From assembly GCA_944323825.1 (NCBI GenBank), contig CALUTY010000011.1:1-64000 (forward strand): a DNA stretch of 64,000 nt. Direction: 5' to 3'. Numbering within the stretch: position 1 is the stretch's first letter; each line of letters starts with the position of its first letter. The stretch is from an uncultured Bacteroidales bacterium (lineage in GTDB: Bacteria > Bacteroidota > Bacteroidia > Bacteroidales > UBA932). Shown here in pieces: positions 7,649 through 16,650 of this stretch. The translations under genes and the position numbers were made by a program. Below the pieces are notes generated by a model. That model saw only the letters and a program-made list of their open reading frames with translations, made no database searches and was not told the origin of the DNA.

Positions 7649-9274
7649 TCAAATGGCGTTGATGAATGCGACAATGGCATCTCTTTCCGACTTGTCCAGC
7701 TGACGGAATGCCTCCACGGAACGCCTTGCGTCGCTGTCACTTGCCCCGTGCCACATTATGGCCTCTATGACATTGCGGGCACGGCAGTCATGCAGACGGT
7801 CCTGATGACCGGAACAGATGAGCGACAGGCCGCGGCCCCAAAGCGGTGTCGTGCGGCACCATCCTCCGCGGATGTCGTTGACCATCCTGAGCTGATGCTG
7901 CACCAGGTCAGAATATGGCCAGATGGTCTGGTACGGATATTTGGGAAGCCTTCTGTCTCCTTTGGAGAAATAGTTGTTCGGATCATTGTATTCATCAGGT
8001 CCGGTAGTCCAAGACGGTCTGTGGCAGGTGGCACAGCCTATCTGGCGGAAAAGGCTGCGGCCATGCTGCACGGTGGCATCGTCAAGATCTCTTGCCGCAG
8101 GCACGGCAAGCCCCCTGTGCCACACCATGAAGTCCACATAGTCGGCATCGGACATTTCTGCATCCACCACAGGAACAGTATTGCCGTATTCATCCGTATA
8201 TTCTCCCATCAGATAGTTGTAGATGTCCTTTTCCACCCCGGCATCTGTCTTGTATTCAGGAAAATGGTCATAAAATGCGGCCTGGACATCAGGATCCTGT
8301 GAAGCCTTTGTCGCGTACGCTGTCGTCATATAATGATACCGCCTGTCGGAACGGGTGACATTGGTGATGTTCCAGATGGCATTGGCTCCCGGCCCATCCT
8401 GCAGTGCCCCGCGGCTCAGGGCGTATGTGAAACGGTAAGGATGCTGCTCACCGTTGCCCTGTTTGCTGTTGGAATACTGGCTTGCCCATGTGCTCCCGTC
8501 AAAGATATTGGGATTGAGAGGCAGTCCCAATGCGGCTTCCTTCTGATACTGAACCAAAAGAGAGTCATCAGGGATGGCATCCAAAAGGCCTGTGCCATAG
8601 ATGCCTATCGTGGATTCAAGCCTTATGCCCACCTCGTCAACAGTGAGTTCACCGTTTTTCGACAGGATTGGGACATAATAGGCATCGGCCGGTATCGTGA
8701 CCTCCGGGTAGATCAGTTCGTATGTCTCCCCGTCCTCGAACCTGTTGCCCCATTCGTCCTGCCATGTCTTCCATTCTATATTTATCTTCGACTCGTCAAG
8801 AGGTGCAGGGAACGGATCCACAGCCTGTGTCTGCGGCATTCCGGTAAGGGATGTCAGATAGCTGTTGTCAGACTTGTCGTAAAGCACAAGCAGATAGCCG
8901 TTGCCATAGTCATTCCAGCGGTATCTTTCCATCCTCTTGCCATGTCCGTAGCCCGGATGGCAATCCATGCAGGAGGCCCTGAGATAAAGCGGACCAAGCC
9001 CCTTGAAAGGGGCCGTGTTTTCAGTATATGACCTTTCGAAGAAATATTCCCCGTATTTGAAAGATTCCTCCATCCCGGCATTTACCACCGCAGGAGCGGG
9101 ATCCTCAAAAGCGGATGATGAACGGTTGAAAGTGGTGCCGAGTTCGCCTCCGGCGTATGTCTCGATTTCAATCCATGAACCGGTCCCGTCCGGGACTTCC
9201 GGTTCATAGGCATTTCTGTCCGTACAGGCGACAAGAGCCGCCGGCAGGACAAATGCAATAAGGCTTCTTTTCAT
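7649..9274 (-). CDS. Di-haem cytochrome lipoprotein, DUF1111 ('thiol oxidoreductase') type
   Basis: The protein has 541 residues with a lipoprotein signal (LVAC, Cys17). There are two CxxCH haem sites, CMDCH at 102-106 and CATCH at 414-418. The C-terminal half carries DUF1111 features: RTTPLWGRGLS, then 'RLHDCRARN' and 'EAIMWHG'. Relatives usually read HDGRA at the second motif, so the Cys here is unusual. The family is related to di-haem peroxidases, and in other bacteria its genes neighbour imelysin genes in iron-regulated operons. The predicted place is a membrane-anchored periplasmic or outer-membrane site. Electron transfer to or from a metal substrate is an inference. Confidence 0.88.
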   Translation of the reverse strand: MKRSLIAFVLPAALVACTDRNAYEPEVPDGTGSWIEIETYAGGELGTTFNRSSSAFEDPAPAVVNAGMEESFKYGEYFFERSYTENTAPFKGLGPLYLRASCMDCHPGYGHGKRMERYRWNDYGNGYLLVLYDKSDNSYLTSLTGMPQTQAVDPFPAPLDESKINIEWKTWQDEWGNRFEDGETYELIYPEVTIPADAYYVPILSKNGELTVDEVGIRLESTIGIYGTGLLDAIPDDSLLVQYQKEAALGLPLNPNIFDGSTWASQYSNSKQGNGEQHPYRFTYALSRGALQDGPGANAIWNITNVTRSDRRYHYMTTAYATKASQDPDVQAAFYDHFPEYKTDAGVEKDIYNYLMGEYTDEYGNTVPVVDAEMSDADYVDFMVWHRGLAVPAARDLDDATVQHGRSLFRQIGCATCHRPSWTTGPDEYNDPNNYFSKGDRRLPKYPYQTIWPYSDLVQHQLRMVNDIRGGWCRTTPLWGRGLSLICSGHQDRLHDCRARNVIEAIMWHGASDSDARRSVEAFRQLDKSERDAIVAFINAI

Positions 9275-9325
9275 AATCCTTGATTTTTGTCACATAAATA
9301 ATGACTGGTGCATGGAACCGGCTTT

Positions 9326-10525
9326 TCAGTCGACAAACTGGTTCTTCAGTTCTTCCAGAACAACGGCAAGGGCACTCACCGCATCCTGTGCTTCTCCCAC
9401 GGACGGGTCGGTACGGTTGTTGACAAATGGCTTTGCCATGCCGGTGCCGTCACCGTTGATTTCCGCAAGGGCTGTTTCAATGGCCGCCGTTACGCGTGAA
9501 TCAAGGTCAGGATTGACTTCGCTCATATATGCATGCAAGGAATTGGTGCCGTCGTATGAATCCGAAGCCGTACCGAGAGATGCCGCATCCATGCCTCCGT
9601 AATATACATTCTTGATGCTGACCATATTGTCATAGAAATCCTGTATGGACATGTGGCTGTATGGAGATTCGATATAGTTGATGTCATCCTCGCTCGAACC
9701 CTCATACGGACGGCCTATCTTCTGGGTGGCCACCTCATCGGCTATGGTGATGCTTCCGTCCACGATCGCCTGCATGGCCAGGTTCCAGCTTGCATAGAGA
9801 CTGCCTGCCTTGCCCGCATTCAGCATGTTCTCCCCATATGTCGAGCCGCTGTCAGTAGTGACATTGGCCTCCAGTTCATTGACCACATAATCATACCTGG
9901 AGCCGTCTGTGCCGTCTTCTCCGGCCCATGCGATCTCCATCTGCCAGCATTTGTTGCGGAGGTCACCGGACACGGCTATGCAATATGTCAGTTCAGTGTC
10001 CGTTATCTCCGTATAGGACTTCGGCGACCCGTCAGCGAAGATTATGTATTCAATGCCATGGAATCCGAGCAGGGCATTTCCGAGCTGTTCTCCCGCATAT
10101 ACATCACCTCCCTCACCCTCAAGAGAGGCTATGATAGTCCCGTCGGCCAGAAGGCGTTGGAGAGCATCCACATCAAGCGGCCATGAATCAATATGAGGGT
10201 CTATGCCGAACACGGTCGCAGGCCCGAAAAGAAAGGCCTCGGACTTTTCCCAGAAAGCCCTTGCCTCAAGGAAGACTTCGCATACATTGTCCAGGTTGCT
10301 CTGGGTCTTGCTGCCGCTGAAAGTCTCCAAAGCGGTGACAAGCTCCGCAGTATGGTCGGAAAGTGAATGATAGGTAGGTATCACCGTCTTGTTTACGAAA
10401 ACATCGGCAATGGCCGCAAAGCGGGCATCTTCCTCCACCGTATCAATATTCGCGGTGCCATTGTCACATGCAGCTGCACAAGCCATTGCAAGCACAGATG
10501 CTGAAAAATAAAATAACTTTTTCAT
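9326..10525 (-). CDS. Imelysin family lipoprotein (M75/EfeM-like)
   Basis: The 399-residue protein starts at ATG 10525 (MKKLFYF), giving a lipoprotein signal with Cys20 (CAAAC). The imelysin signature GxHxxE is present as GFHGIEY at 154-160, and 'HIDSWPLD' at 111-118 is also conserved in the family. The helical two-lobed imelysin fold binds metal, and relatives (EfeO/EfeM, IrpA, Algp7) take part in iron or metal uptake. A peptidase role is doubtful for the family. It lies between a porin and a di-haem cytochrome gene. Confidence 0.9.
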   Translation of the reverse strand: MKKLFYFSASVLAMACAAACDNGTANIDTVEEDARFAAIADVFVNKTVIPTYHSLSDHTAELVTALETFSGSKTQSNLDNVCEVFLEARAFWEKSEAFLFGPATVFGIDPHIDSWPLDVDALQRLLADGTIIASLEGEGGDVYAGEQLGNALLGFHGIEYIIFADGSPKSYTEITDTELTYCIAVSGDLRNKCWQMEIAWAGEDGTDGSRYDYVVNELEANVTTDSGSTYGENMLNAGKAGSLYASWNLAMQAIVDGSITIADEVATQKIGRPYEGSSEDDINYIESPYSHMSIQDFYDNMVSIKNVYYGGMDAASLGTASDSYDGTNSLHAYMSEVNPDLDSRVTAAIETALAEINGDGTGMAKPFVNNRTDPSVGEAQDAVSALAVVLEELKNQFVD

Positions 10526-10559
10526 ATCGGATGTCTTAAAAAATTTTCTGAAAAAAGGC

Positions 10560-11972
10560 TCAATGCCTGAACATTCCGGAGAAAGCCACTCCAAGGGAAA
10601 GCGACGGCTCGGGATTGTAGCCTCCCTCAATATGTCTGTAGGAATACTCAGCCTTGATGACAATCTCCTTTATAGGCATATAGTTGATGCCTACGGCAAT
10701 TCTCTGTTTTTCTGTCCAGAGATATTCCGTGGCTCCCTGATAAGGAATGTATGAATTGTAGTATTCGTATCTGCCGAAGACATAGAATTTCTGCTCCCTG
10801 AGCTTCGGGGAAAGAGAGAAGAAGTCATATCCGACCTCGCCTCCTGCAGCTATTGCGGCCTGCCCGACTGGAGTATGCGGATATGGAGAATTGGAGCCGG
10901 ATATGGAATTCTGGTTTGACCTTGTGATATAGGCCGCATCGCTCAGATGCCCGTAGTCCACACTTCCTCGGGCAATGAAATTGTGGTCATTGTATTCGAA
11001 ATCGAAAGCCCCGATGACGACGGTTCCCTTGACCCCTGCATACCTTTCAGAGGTGGTCTTCTCTATGTCATTGTTGAAACTGTTGCCTGCATAGCCGCTC
11101 AGTCCCATGCGGAGTCCCTTCACTGAATAGTTATCCACCCTGAATGCTCCTGCAAGAGTATTTCCCGGAGAAAATTCATATGGAGAGGCCGAACCGTCAT
11201 GCACCCATCCGGAGTTGTTGAAGAAGGCTGAATTGAGCCCGGGCAGAATCATCGCCTCATATCTCCATTTCCCGGCCGTACCCCAGATGCTCAAGCCGGT
11301 CTGATGCCATGTGCATGGGATGATGGTATTTTCCCCTTCAGGACGGTAAACCGTAAAGAATTGGGTCGGAAGATGATAGCTGTTTGTCAGACCGACAGGG
11401 ACTATTATATGTCCGGCCTTGATGTTAAGTTGCGGGAAAAAGGTCTTCTGAATCCAGAATTGCTCCAAAGCCACTTCACCGCCCCGCTCTATCTCCTTCT
11501 CGAATTCGCCGCCCTCTTCCGCCTCCTTCTCAACGGCAGCCTCGGTACCTCCATGTTCAAACTCTATCTCCATGCCGAGATTCCATCCCTTGCCGAAATC
11601 ATATCCGAGCATTATCACAACATGAGGAAGGTCGAAACGGCCATGCCCCTTATTGCTGCCATCGTAGTTCTGGCTGCTGTTCAGATAGCGGTGGACATTG
11701 TCGCTGTACATGTTATAAGTGGCGACAGCCTCTCCATATCCGCCTATTGTAAGCCTGTTGAAAAAACCTTTTCTGTCTTTTGAACCGGACTTGCCGGAAC
11801 TCCCACAGTCGGAATCCGGCAGCCTGTCTGATGCCTTTTCCGATTCTTCTTCCGATATTGAAGAAGTGGCCCCGGTAACGGCATCAGTTTCGTAATGTGT
11901 CTGTGCAAGCGTCTGGAAGTCAAAAAGAATGGCTAAGAAGGCGATTGCAGAAAGAATTGTTTTCAGTCTCAT
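10560..11972 (-). CDS. Outer-membrane beta-barrel porin with acidic segment
   Basis: The 470-residue protein starts at ATG 11972 (MRLKTILS), with a signal peptide ending near LAQ (24). Alternating strands such as LTIGGYGEAVATYN and FWIQKTFFPQLNIKAGHIIV, and a final strand ending in Phe-rich 'LGVAFSGMFRH', indicate an OprP/OprO-like barrel. Residues 138-170 form an insert with about 14 Glu, between two strands, likely a periplasmic turn or external loop that binds cations. A Ser/Asp-rich segment (37-66) precedes the barrel. It is the first gene of a transcript with imelysin, the cytochrome gene and ccsBA. Confidence 0.8.
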   Translation of the reverse strand: MRLKTILSAIAFLAILFDFQTLAQTHYETDAVTGATSSISEEESEKASDRLPDSDCGSSGKSGSKDRKGFFNRLTIGGYGEAVATYNMYSDNVHRYLNSSQNYDGSNKGHGRFDLPHVVIMLGYDFGKGWNLGMEIEFEHGGTEAAVEKEAEEGGEFEKEIERGGEVALEQFWIQKTFFPQLNIKAGHIIVPVGLTNSYHLPTQFFTVYRPEGENTIIPCTWHQTGLSIWGTAGKWRYEAMILPGLNSAFFNNSGWVHDGSASPYEFSPGNTLAGAFRVDNYSVKGLRMGLSGYAGNSFNNDIEKTTSERYAGVKGTVVIGAFDFEYNDHNFIARGSVDYGHLSDAAYITRSNQNSISGSNSPYPHTPVGQAAIAAGGEVGYDFFSLSPKLREQKFYVFGRYEYYNSYIPYQGATEYLWTEKQRIAVGINYMPIKEIVIKAEYSYRHIEGGYNPEPSLSLGVAFSGMFRH

Positions 11973-11996
11973 CTTTTGCAATAATTTTTTCGGCAG

Positions 11997-12046
11997 CAAA
12001 GGTATAGCCGCCCCAAAAGATGGACAATCCTAACTTGTTGGTAAAT
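11997..12046 (-). promoter_or_regulatory. Promoter plus upstream operator-like site for the porin operon
   Basis: On the minus strand the -7 is TACCTTTG (12004-11997), with a 20-base spacer and ATTG at -33 (12028-12025). The upstream stretch TTTACCAACAAGTTAGG matches the PepSY promoter at 14 of about 20 positions. The leader is about 18 bases. The 128-base gap between the SusD-like gene and the porin holds nothing else. Confidence 0.6.
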
Positions 12047-12100
12047 ATTCTCTCCTGCATCATTATCTGTGAGGACTTCCAATGGATGACATGGACAATG

Positions 12101-13531
12101 TCAGTCAAAGAACGGAGCCACATATTCAGATGCCTTGTTCTCTACTATTATCCTGTTCATATTATATGCGACAGTGACTTCCATGGCATCGTCATCCATT
12201 GTAAAGGAGTCCATTCCATAATTCAGCGGGATGAAGGAGGGAATGAGGGCCTCTATGTAGTCTGCAGCGGACGGGGTGTTGGCGGCCTCCACCTCACACA
12301 CTGGCAGACGGATGCCCAGATCGGCGACACGGCGGCCTTCAGCGAAGAAGATTTCCTGACGCATAAGGTAGAGCAGGGCAAGCGTTTCATCAATGCCGGA
12401 AGTGCCGCCTATCATTTCCTCGGTTACCGAAGTCCCTGAAACATAAGGGATGGAAACAAGGGCAGGAGCCTTGCGGTCAAGCACCAGCCCCTCGCGGAAC
12501 GGCTCGCCTTCAGATGCGGCCACCTTATAGGCGGAATTGTCGGGATAACGCTTATATCCGCCGTTGTATCGCTCCTCAAGCTGGTCGTTTATCCCTTCCT
12601 GCACAGGGCGGGATTTCACCAGATCAAGCAGCTGTCGCATATACACCTTTGCCTGTGCCTCATTCTGGTCGGCAAGACTCGCCTCAGCCAGTATCAGCCA
12701 GTTTTCCTCGGCCTTGGCTATATTGACCGGACGCTGCTCGGTGGCACTGAGCTGAAAATATTTCGGGTCGAGGAAATCCAGGCGGGGAAGCGGCTGGAAC
12801 CATGTGTCCCATATGGCTTCCTGGACAGGATTGTTCACTCCGTTGGTTCCGTCGAACACTGCCTGTTTCAGAAAATCAGATGAAAGTTCCAGTGAAGCCG
12901 ATGCTTCTGCAGAAGCATTCACGCTGTCACCCAGGCGATAATATGTGCGGGCCTTCAGAGTGTGAACGAAAGCCTTGTCCTCATCGGTATCGGCATATTC
13001 CAATGCGCTGTCCAGCACAGTCAGGGCCGTGTTCAGATATTCTTTCCATGTCTTTATTTCTCCGCCTTCGGTATCCGGAAGCCCACGGAAATACTCCCCT
13101 CCGAGAATAAAGGAAAAGGCCTTTATGTAATGGAGATTGAAAAGGTCGCTCCGTGTAGTGGCGGCATCCGCTGCGGCCACGGTATTGATGCCGTAATCCG
13201 CCATTTCACGCATTGTTCCGACATGCCTCTGCAGGTCAGCTACATCGGTATCGGTGTAGAGGATACGCGGGATATCGAACACCTGGCTGCTGCGGGAATA
13301 ATTGTTAAAATAATTGTCCGAAAGTATCTCCATGAGCAGGCAATAGTTGCCCATCGCTTCGGCAAAGGAACGGTTTGTACCGTTAACCCATGCCTGCATC
13401 GCATTGGCCGAGCCGAGAAATGTATCGTCGCTCACATTCGGATTGATGATGTCGTCCGGCGTCAGCAGGTCGCAGGAATGCAATGACATGCAGGCGGCAA
13501 CAGACAGCATTATATGTCTTAATGTCTTCAT
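12101..13531 (-). CDS. SusD/RagB-like surface lipoprotein (metal locus)
   Basis: This protein of about 476 residues has a lipoprotein signal (MKTLRHIMLSVAACMSLHSC). I start at 13531 because this gives a compact signal; ATG 13543 is an alternative. A SusD-like helical repeat body follows, with 'FNLHYIKAFSFILGGEYFRGLPD' type TPR segments and a C-terminal 'RQEIFFAEGRRVADLGIRLP', typical of SusD homologs. It should cap the adjacent TonB-dependent barrel. Here the pair is linked to imelysin and cytochrome genes rather than glycosidases, so the ligand may be a metal complex or haem-like compound. Confidence 0.85.
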   Translation of the reverse strand: MKTLRHIMLSVAACMSLHSCDLLTPDDIINPNVSDDTFLGSANAMQAWVNGTNRSFAEAMGNYCLLMEILSDNYFNNYSRSSQVFDIPRILYTDTDVADLQRHVGTMREMADYGINTVAAADAATTRSDLFNLHYIKAFSFILGGEYFRGLPDTEGGEIKTWKEYLNTALTVLDSALEYADTDEDKAFVHTLKARTYYRLGDSVNASAEASASLELSSDFLKQAVFDGTNGVNNPVQEAIWDTWFQPLPRLDFLDPKYFQLSATEQRPVNIAKAEENWLILAEASLADQNEAQAKVYMRQLLDLVKSRPVQEGINDQLEERYNGGYKRYPDNSAYKVAASEGEPFREGLVLDRKAPALVSIPYVSGTSVTEEMIGGTSGIDETLALLYLMRQEIFFAEGRRVADLGIRLPVCEVEAANTPSAADYIEALIPSFIPLNYGMDSFTMDDDAMEVTVAYNMNRIIVENKASEYVAPFFD

Positions 13532-13550
13532 ATTCTTTTGCATATAAATG

Positions 13551-16445
13551 TCAGAAACCTATTCTGACCGTCCCTATGTACTGACGGGGAGTGGAATAGG
13601 TCGAATAGTTGATCCCGGATGTCGCGACTGCGCCCTGTGACAAGGCCCCGGACAATGATGCCTCCGGGTCTACAGACGAAGCCGTGAATGAGAACGGATT
13701 GTAGACATTGAAGCCGACGGTGACATTTTTAAGCACTTTGCCGGGTCTGAATGTATAATTGACTCCGATGTTGCGTATTTTCAAAAAATCGGCCTTTTCG
13801 ACAAAGAAATTCGTAAAGTCCAGCCACGACTGCGCCTGCGACAACCCTTCCAGAGCCTGTTCCGGGATAGCCGGGTCTTTCAGCCCCTTCGCGAAGCGGA
13901 ACTGCCGGTCGAACGAATGGACATACGAACCGGCCTGCCAGTCCCCGCTCAGGAAAAACGAAATGTTCCTATAGGCGGCGCTCAGAGAAAAATTCCCGTA
14001 GAATGTCGGCAATGTGGAGCCCAGATCCTGCAGCTGCAGCACTTCCTTGAGTGTTCCGTCCGGATTCAGGACAGCCTTCGAGCCGCGGATGAATCCCACA
14101 GGCTTGCCTTCATCCACGACAGTCTGCACGGTACGCGACGAGAAGCCGCCGATGGAAAACGGCACCGTCCCTCCGGAACTCAGCACCTTGTTGCTGTTGG
14201 TATTGAACGATGTGTTCAGCCTCACATTCCAGTCACGGGTGTCGACTATCTGGAATGCAGCAGTGATTTCAACGCCTTTGTTCTCTATCTCTCCGACATT
14301 TTTCAGATAGCTTGCCTCCTGCCCTGATGAAGGGAGTGACGGCACCCGGAACAGTGCCCCTTTGGTAAGTGCGTAATAATATGTGAATCCCAGATTCAGG
14401 AAACGCCCGAACAGCACGGCATTGAATCCGGCCTCGTAAGAATGTTTCTTTTCCGGTCCCAGGTCATCATTTCCATATTGGCCGAACGAAGCTGCCTGCT
14501 GTCCGAGGAATGAGTTGATGTCTATCGTCTTCTGATAGGCGAATGCCGGAGGATAGCTTCCGGCCACACCGTAATTCGCAAAAATTTTCAACGAACTGAG
14601 GATGCCGCTCTCCACAACCCTTTGCATGAACTTCTCATCGGACATCTGATATGAAAACCCGACTTTCGGATATGCCTGCCAGCCTACATTGTCCCCGAAT
14701 GCTGTATTGTAGTCTGTCCGCAGGCCCAGGTCGATGTAATACCTGTCCCAAAAACCTATGTTTTCCTGTACGAAGACCCCGTAATTGTAAAGGAAGCTGA
14801 GCCATTCATCAGCGGTCTGGATGCCTGCTCCCGTCATGATCTGCGCCCCGTCCCTCACATTGGTCCCGCTATAGACCGACTGGTGGTCGTATGTGCTGAA
14901 ATACTGGAATCCGGCAGTGGTGACGGAACTCAGCCAACCGTTATGACGGAATTTGTACTGGCCGTTCAGGTCGAAGGTGACACCCATGTATTTGCGGTCG
15001 AAGTTGTTGATGCTGCCGGCATCAGATGTCCCCGCAGGCTTCTGCTGGGTGTGAATAAGATATTCATTTGTGGTGATGAGCTTGTTGGTGTTCATCCGGT
15101 AGTCAAGGCCTATTGTCCCTTTGAACATCAGATTCTCTATCGGTGTGCAGACCAGAGAATGTGATGTCTGGAAACGGCGGACCGACTCCCTGTTGTTCTG
15201 CAGAGCCTCCGCCTTGTCCACAAATGCCTTCATCTGAGCATATTCGTACTCGTCAGCGGCATCGATATCAGGATTGTAGCCGACTGAATTCCCGTCCGCA
15301 CCGGTGTAGGTGAAGTTGGCGGCAGCCGAGCCCTCGGCAAACCACAGGCCTGTGTAGCCGCCTTCATTCCCGTTCCTGCTGCGGCTGAAATCCTGTACCG
15401 TCATGCCGAACGAGTTGCTGTATTCCAGCCATTTGGCTATCATGATGCGTGACCCGAAGCGCAGGTCATATTTTCTGTCCCCGTTGGCGTTGTGTATCAA
15501 TGTCCCTGTATCGTCGCTCATGCTGAAGCCCAGGCTGAAACCGTATTTCTCGCTTCCCCCATCCATCGAGAGCCTATATTTCTGATAGAAGCCCGTCTTG
15601 TGCAGCAGATCTTTGGTGCGTTTGAAATGGTAGAACTGCGATGAAGCCACATCGGCACCCAACTGGGCCTCGAAAGCTATGTTCAGCCGGCCTTCCCCGC
15701 CCTTTTTCGTGAAAATCTGGATAACTCCGTTGGCCGCGTCCGAACCGTAGAGAGTTGTAGCCGCACCTCCGGTCACATATTCGATACGCTCTATGTTTTC
15801 CATCGGGATGTCGCCGATGGAGCCGCTCATGGCACTGTTCCCGTCCAAAGGGTTGTTCAAAGCCGCTCCGGTGTTCATATTGTCCACACGGACACCGTCC
15901 ACATAGATGACCGGAGTGGAACTGGAATAGGCCGAGGACAGGCCTCGCGACTTGACCAGGGAGGTAGTTCCCGGCTGGCCGTTCGACAAGGTTATCTGCA
16001 CATTGGGCAATGCATTCTGCAGCATCTGGTCAATTCGCCCCTGCGGCATGCGGTCCATTTCATCCCCGCTTACGGTGGCGACATTCGATGACAGACGCCG
16101 CTTTGAAATTGCAGCTCCCTGCCCGGTGACGACAACCTCGTCCAGGTTGAAATTGTCTTCATCCAGTTCTATCGTGAGAGGTTCCGTAACGGCACTGATG
16201 CTGACTTCGCATGTCGCATAGCCCAGACACATGACCTTCAGCACCTCATGTCCGTCATCCGCCGGCAATACAAAGTCTCCGTTAACATCCGTAACCGTTC
16301 CTGTCGCCGGATTGTCCACAAATACTACAGAAACCCCTATCAACGGCTCCCGTGTCTTGCTGTCCACGACCTTTCCCTTTATCTGACCGTCAGTCGCGGA
16401 TGGGGAGAGACATGACAGCGTACAAATCAAAAACAAAAGATTCAT
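13551..16445 (-). CDS. SusC/RagA-type TonB-dependent receptor (metal locus)
   Basis: This 964-residue outer-membrane receptor has a signal peptide (1-20), a CarboxypepD_reg-like domain at about 22-100 (QIKGKVVDSKTREPLIGVSV), the SusC hallmark 'LDEVVVTGQG' near 105, a plug domain at about 115-240 (PVIYVDGVRVDNM, 'GSDAANGVIQIFTKKG') and a beta-barrel ending in aromatic 'IGTVRIGF'. The ATG at 16445 follows a good promoter by about 20 bases. It forms a two-gene transcript with the SusD-like gene 7 bases downstream. The substrate is not readable from the sequence; the neighbours argue for iron or another redox metal. Confidence 0.92.
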   Translation of the reverse strand: MNLLFLICTLSCLSPSATDGQIKGKVVDSKTREPLIGVSVVFVDNPATGTVTDVNGDFVLPADDGHEVLKVMCLGYATCEVSISAVTEPLTIELDEDNFNLDEVVVTGQGAAISKRRLSSNVATVSGDEMDRMPQGRIDQMLQNALPNVQITLSNGQPGTTSLVKSRGLSSAYSSSTPVIYVDGVRVDNMNTGAALNNPLDGNSAMSGSIGDIPMENIERIEYVTGGAATTLYGSDAANGVIQIFTKKGGEGRLNIAFEAQLGADVASSQFYHFKRTKDLLHKTGFYQKYRLSMDGGSEKYGFSLGFSMSDDTGTLIHNANGDRKYDLRFGSRIMIAKWLEYSNSFGMTVQDFSRSRNGNEGGYTGLWFAEGSAAANFTYTGADGNSVGYNPDIDAADEYEYAQMKAFVDKAEALQNNRESVRRFQTSHSLVCTPIENLMFKGTIGLDYRMNTNKLITTNEYLIHTQQKPAGTSDAGSINNFDRKYMGVTFDLNGQYKFRHNGWLSSVTTAGFQYFSTYDHQSVYSGTNVRDGAQIMTGAGIQTADEWLSFLYNYGVFVQENIGFWDRYYIDLGLRTDYNTAFGDNVGWQAYPKVGFSYQMSDEKFMQRVVESGILSSLKIFANYGVAGSYPPAFAYQKTIDINSFLGQQAASFGQYGNDDLGPEKKHSYEAGFNAVLFGRFLNLGFTYYYALTKGALFRVPSLPSSGQEASYLKNVGEIENKGVEITAAFQIVDTRDWNVRLNTSFNTNSNKVLSSGGTVPFSIGGFSSRTVQTVVDEGKPVGFIRGSKAVLNPDGTLKEVLQLQDLGSTLPTFYGNFSLSAAYRNISFFLSGDWQAGSYVHSFDRQFRFAKGLKDPAIPEQALEGLSQAQSWLDFTNFFVEKADFLKIRNIGVNYTFRPGKVLKNVTVGFNVYNPFSFTASSVDPEASLSGALSQGAVATSGINYSTYSTPRQYIGTVRIGF

Positions 16446-16464
16446 ATATCGGATTGCGAAGCCG

Positions 16465-16495
16465 CAAAGATAGCAATTCCCCGATATTCCGCAAA
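16465..16495 (-). promoter_or_regulatory. Promoter of the metal-locus TonB receptor
   Basis: On the minus strand the -33 is TTTG (16495-16492), the spacer is 19 bases and the -7 is TATCTTTG (16472-16465). Both boxes match consensus. The leader is only about 13-15 bases. It lacks the operator-like sequence of the two downstream promoters. Confidence 0.75.
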
Positions 16496-16536
16496 TCCCC
16501 TCCCCAAACCCATACAGCCGCTATCCAATGACAACC

Positions 16537-16620
16537 GTCAAAAATATGATGGCCAAATTGGGTAAAAAATTCTTGGCCATTTAAGGTAAAAAATTTTGGC
16601 CAAATCGGGTATTTTTGAAA
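16537..16620. repeat. Tandem 24-base repeat with TTGGCCA cores
   Basis: About three and a half copies with a 24-base period (units start near 16537, 16561, 16585 and 16608). The centre units share GGTAAAAAATT, one base, then TTGGCCA; the first unit is diverged and the last partial. Each core is palindromic (TGGCCA). The array lies between the stop of a GH2 gene and the TonB receptor promoter, 42-125 bases upstream of the -33. It may be an operator array or a solo end of a mobile element. Confidence 0.6.
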
Positions 16621-16650
16621 TCTCATGGACACTATCGGCTGAAGGCGGAA

